This document shows positions 5,871 to 6,058 of a stretch of 6,058 nucleotides of DNA, piece after piece. The translations under genes and the position numbers were made by a program. This stretch comes from Calditrichaceae bacterium. Its GTDB lineage: Bacteria > Calditrichota > Calditrichia > Calditrichales > Calditrichaceae. The first letter of the stretch is position 1; each line of letters begins with the position of its first letter. Location of the stretch: NCBI GenBank assembly GCA_030622395.1, contig JAUXGF010000194.1, forward strand, positions 1-6,058, written 5' to 3'. The notes under the pieces are model-generated. The model was not told the DNA's origin and ran no database searches. It was given only the letters and a program-made list of their open reading frames with translations.

Positions 5871-6042
5871 GGACGGATCTAAAAATATTTTGTGTGGTTT
5901 GTGGTTTGGATGTGGGAACATCGTAGAGACGAGGCAGCGCCTCGTCTCTACAGTGAATATCACATATACATTTGAATATTTGAAGAAAAATAACCCGTTA
6001 TTTAAAAAAAATCCCGTTTACCCACAGGGAGGCTGCGCCTGG
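5828..6042. repeat. 19-bp inverted repeat pair bounding 215 bp
   Basis: ccaggggcagcctccctgt (5828-5846) and acagggaggctgcgcctgg (6024-6042) are reverse complements at 18 of 19 positions. The two arms therefore bracket a 215-bp stretch that contains a separate 13-bp palindrome. This could be two copies of one dispersed repeat in opposite orientation, or the ends of a small non-autonomous element. No flanking target duplication is evident, and the right copy lies only 16 bases from the window edge. Confidence 0.7.
5923..5951. repeat. Perfect 13-bp palindrome with a 3-base loop
   Basis: gtagagacgaggc (5923-5935) and gcctcgtctctac (5939-5951) are exact reverse complements around agc. No T run follows on either strand. 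Palindromes of the form GTAGAGACG...CGTCTCTAC are, from memory, abundant dispersed intergenic repeats in several bacterial groups, including cyanobacteria and environmental lineages, so a REP- or MITE-like element is the best reading. Confidence 0.8.
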
Positions 6043-6058
6043 GGCGATATGTTTGTAG

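Larger units (their letters stand above)
5749..6058. other. Repeat-filled noncoding region after hutU
   Basis: No gene is supported on either strand to the window edge, so any hutI or hutG must lie outside. The stretch holds three palindromic or inverted elements listed separately, and a short GT-rich run with repeated gtggtttg near 5894-5909. A small symmetric aaataac and gttattt pair (5988-6003) is also present. I see no classical terminator directly behind hutU; the first strong hairpin starts 75 bp after the stop. Confidence 0.6.

Noticed and set aside
5775..5963. 62-codon - strand frame after hutU
   Set aside because: It is composed of the palindromic elements at 5823-5951, and no start signal is seen.
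5988..6003. Small hairpin (aaataac with gttattt) as a terminator
   Set aside because: The stem is short and AT-only apart from one pair, with a two-base loop; no gene on the - strand ends here.

Overview
The window is a moderately AT-rich bacterial chromosome segment holding a two-gene histidine-degradation unit. hutH (histidine ammonia-lyase) and hutU (urocanate hydratase) lie on the + strand, downstream of two - strand genes for exported proteins. The organism is probably in or near the Bacteroidota/FCB assemblage. The hints are a DUF4412-like secreted protein, a lipoprotein, and promoter-like pairs of the TTTG, 19-20 nt, TAnnTTTG kind. However, all four genes have clear Shine-Dalgarno sequences (gggagg, ggagaa, ggagg, ggaga), which is unusual for core Bacteroidota. 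A deeper FCB or candidate-phylum lineage is therefore my best guess, and it is an inference only.

Layout. Bases 1-175 (-) are the N-terminus of a lipoprotein that runs off the left edge. Bases 176-690 hold no convincing gene, but contain a degenerate 21-bp tandem repeat (338-421, with a partial copy to 445) lying directly behind a Bacteroidota-style promoter match on the + strand. Bases 691-1383 (-) encode a secreted DUF4412-like protein. Bases 1384-2045 are a 662-bp divergent intergenic region with a long octamer-periodic array (1764-1918) interrupted by a perfect 15-bp palindrome. hutH follows (2046-3569), then a 154-bp gap with a second octamer-periodic element arranged as an inverted repeat, then hutU (best start 3736, end 5748). 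The last 310 bp carry three further palindromic or inverted-repeat elements and no gene.

How the genes work together. HutH removes ammonia from L-histidine to give urocanate, and HutU hydrates urocanate to 4-imidazolone-5-propionate. These are the first two steps of the Hut pathway. The later genes (hutI, and hutG or a formiminotransferase) are not in the window. The two exported-protein genes have no visible link to histidine use.

Points most worth checking: the HutH cofactor tripeptide reads Ala-Cys-Gly instead of the usual Ala-Ser-Gly. HutU is of the long type, close in length to animal urocanase. The hut genes look clearly richer in GC than the flanking genes. Every gap around the hut genes is filled with repeat elements, two of which share an 8-bp period despite having different sequences. 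I saw no CRISPR array, tRNA, rRNA, transposase or defence system.
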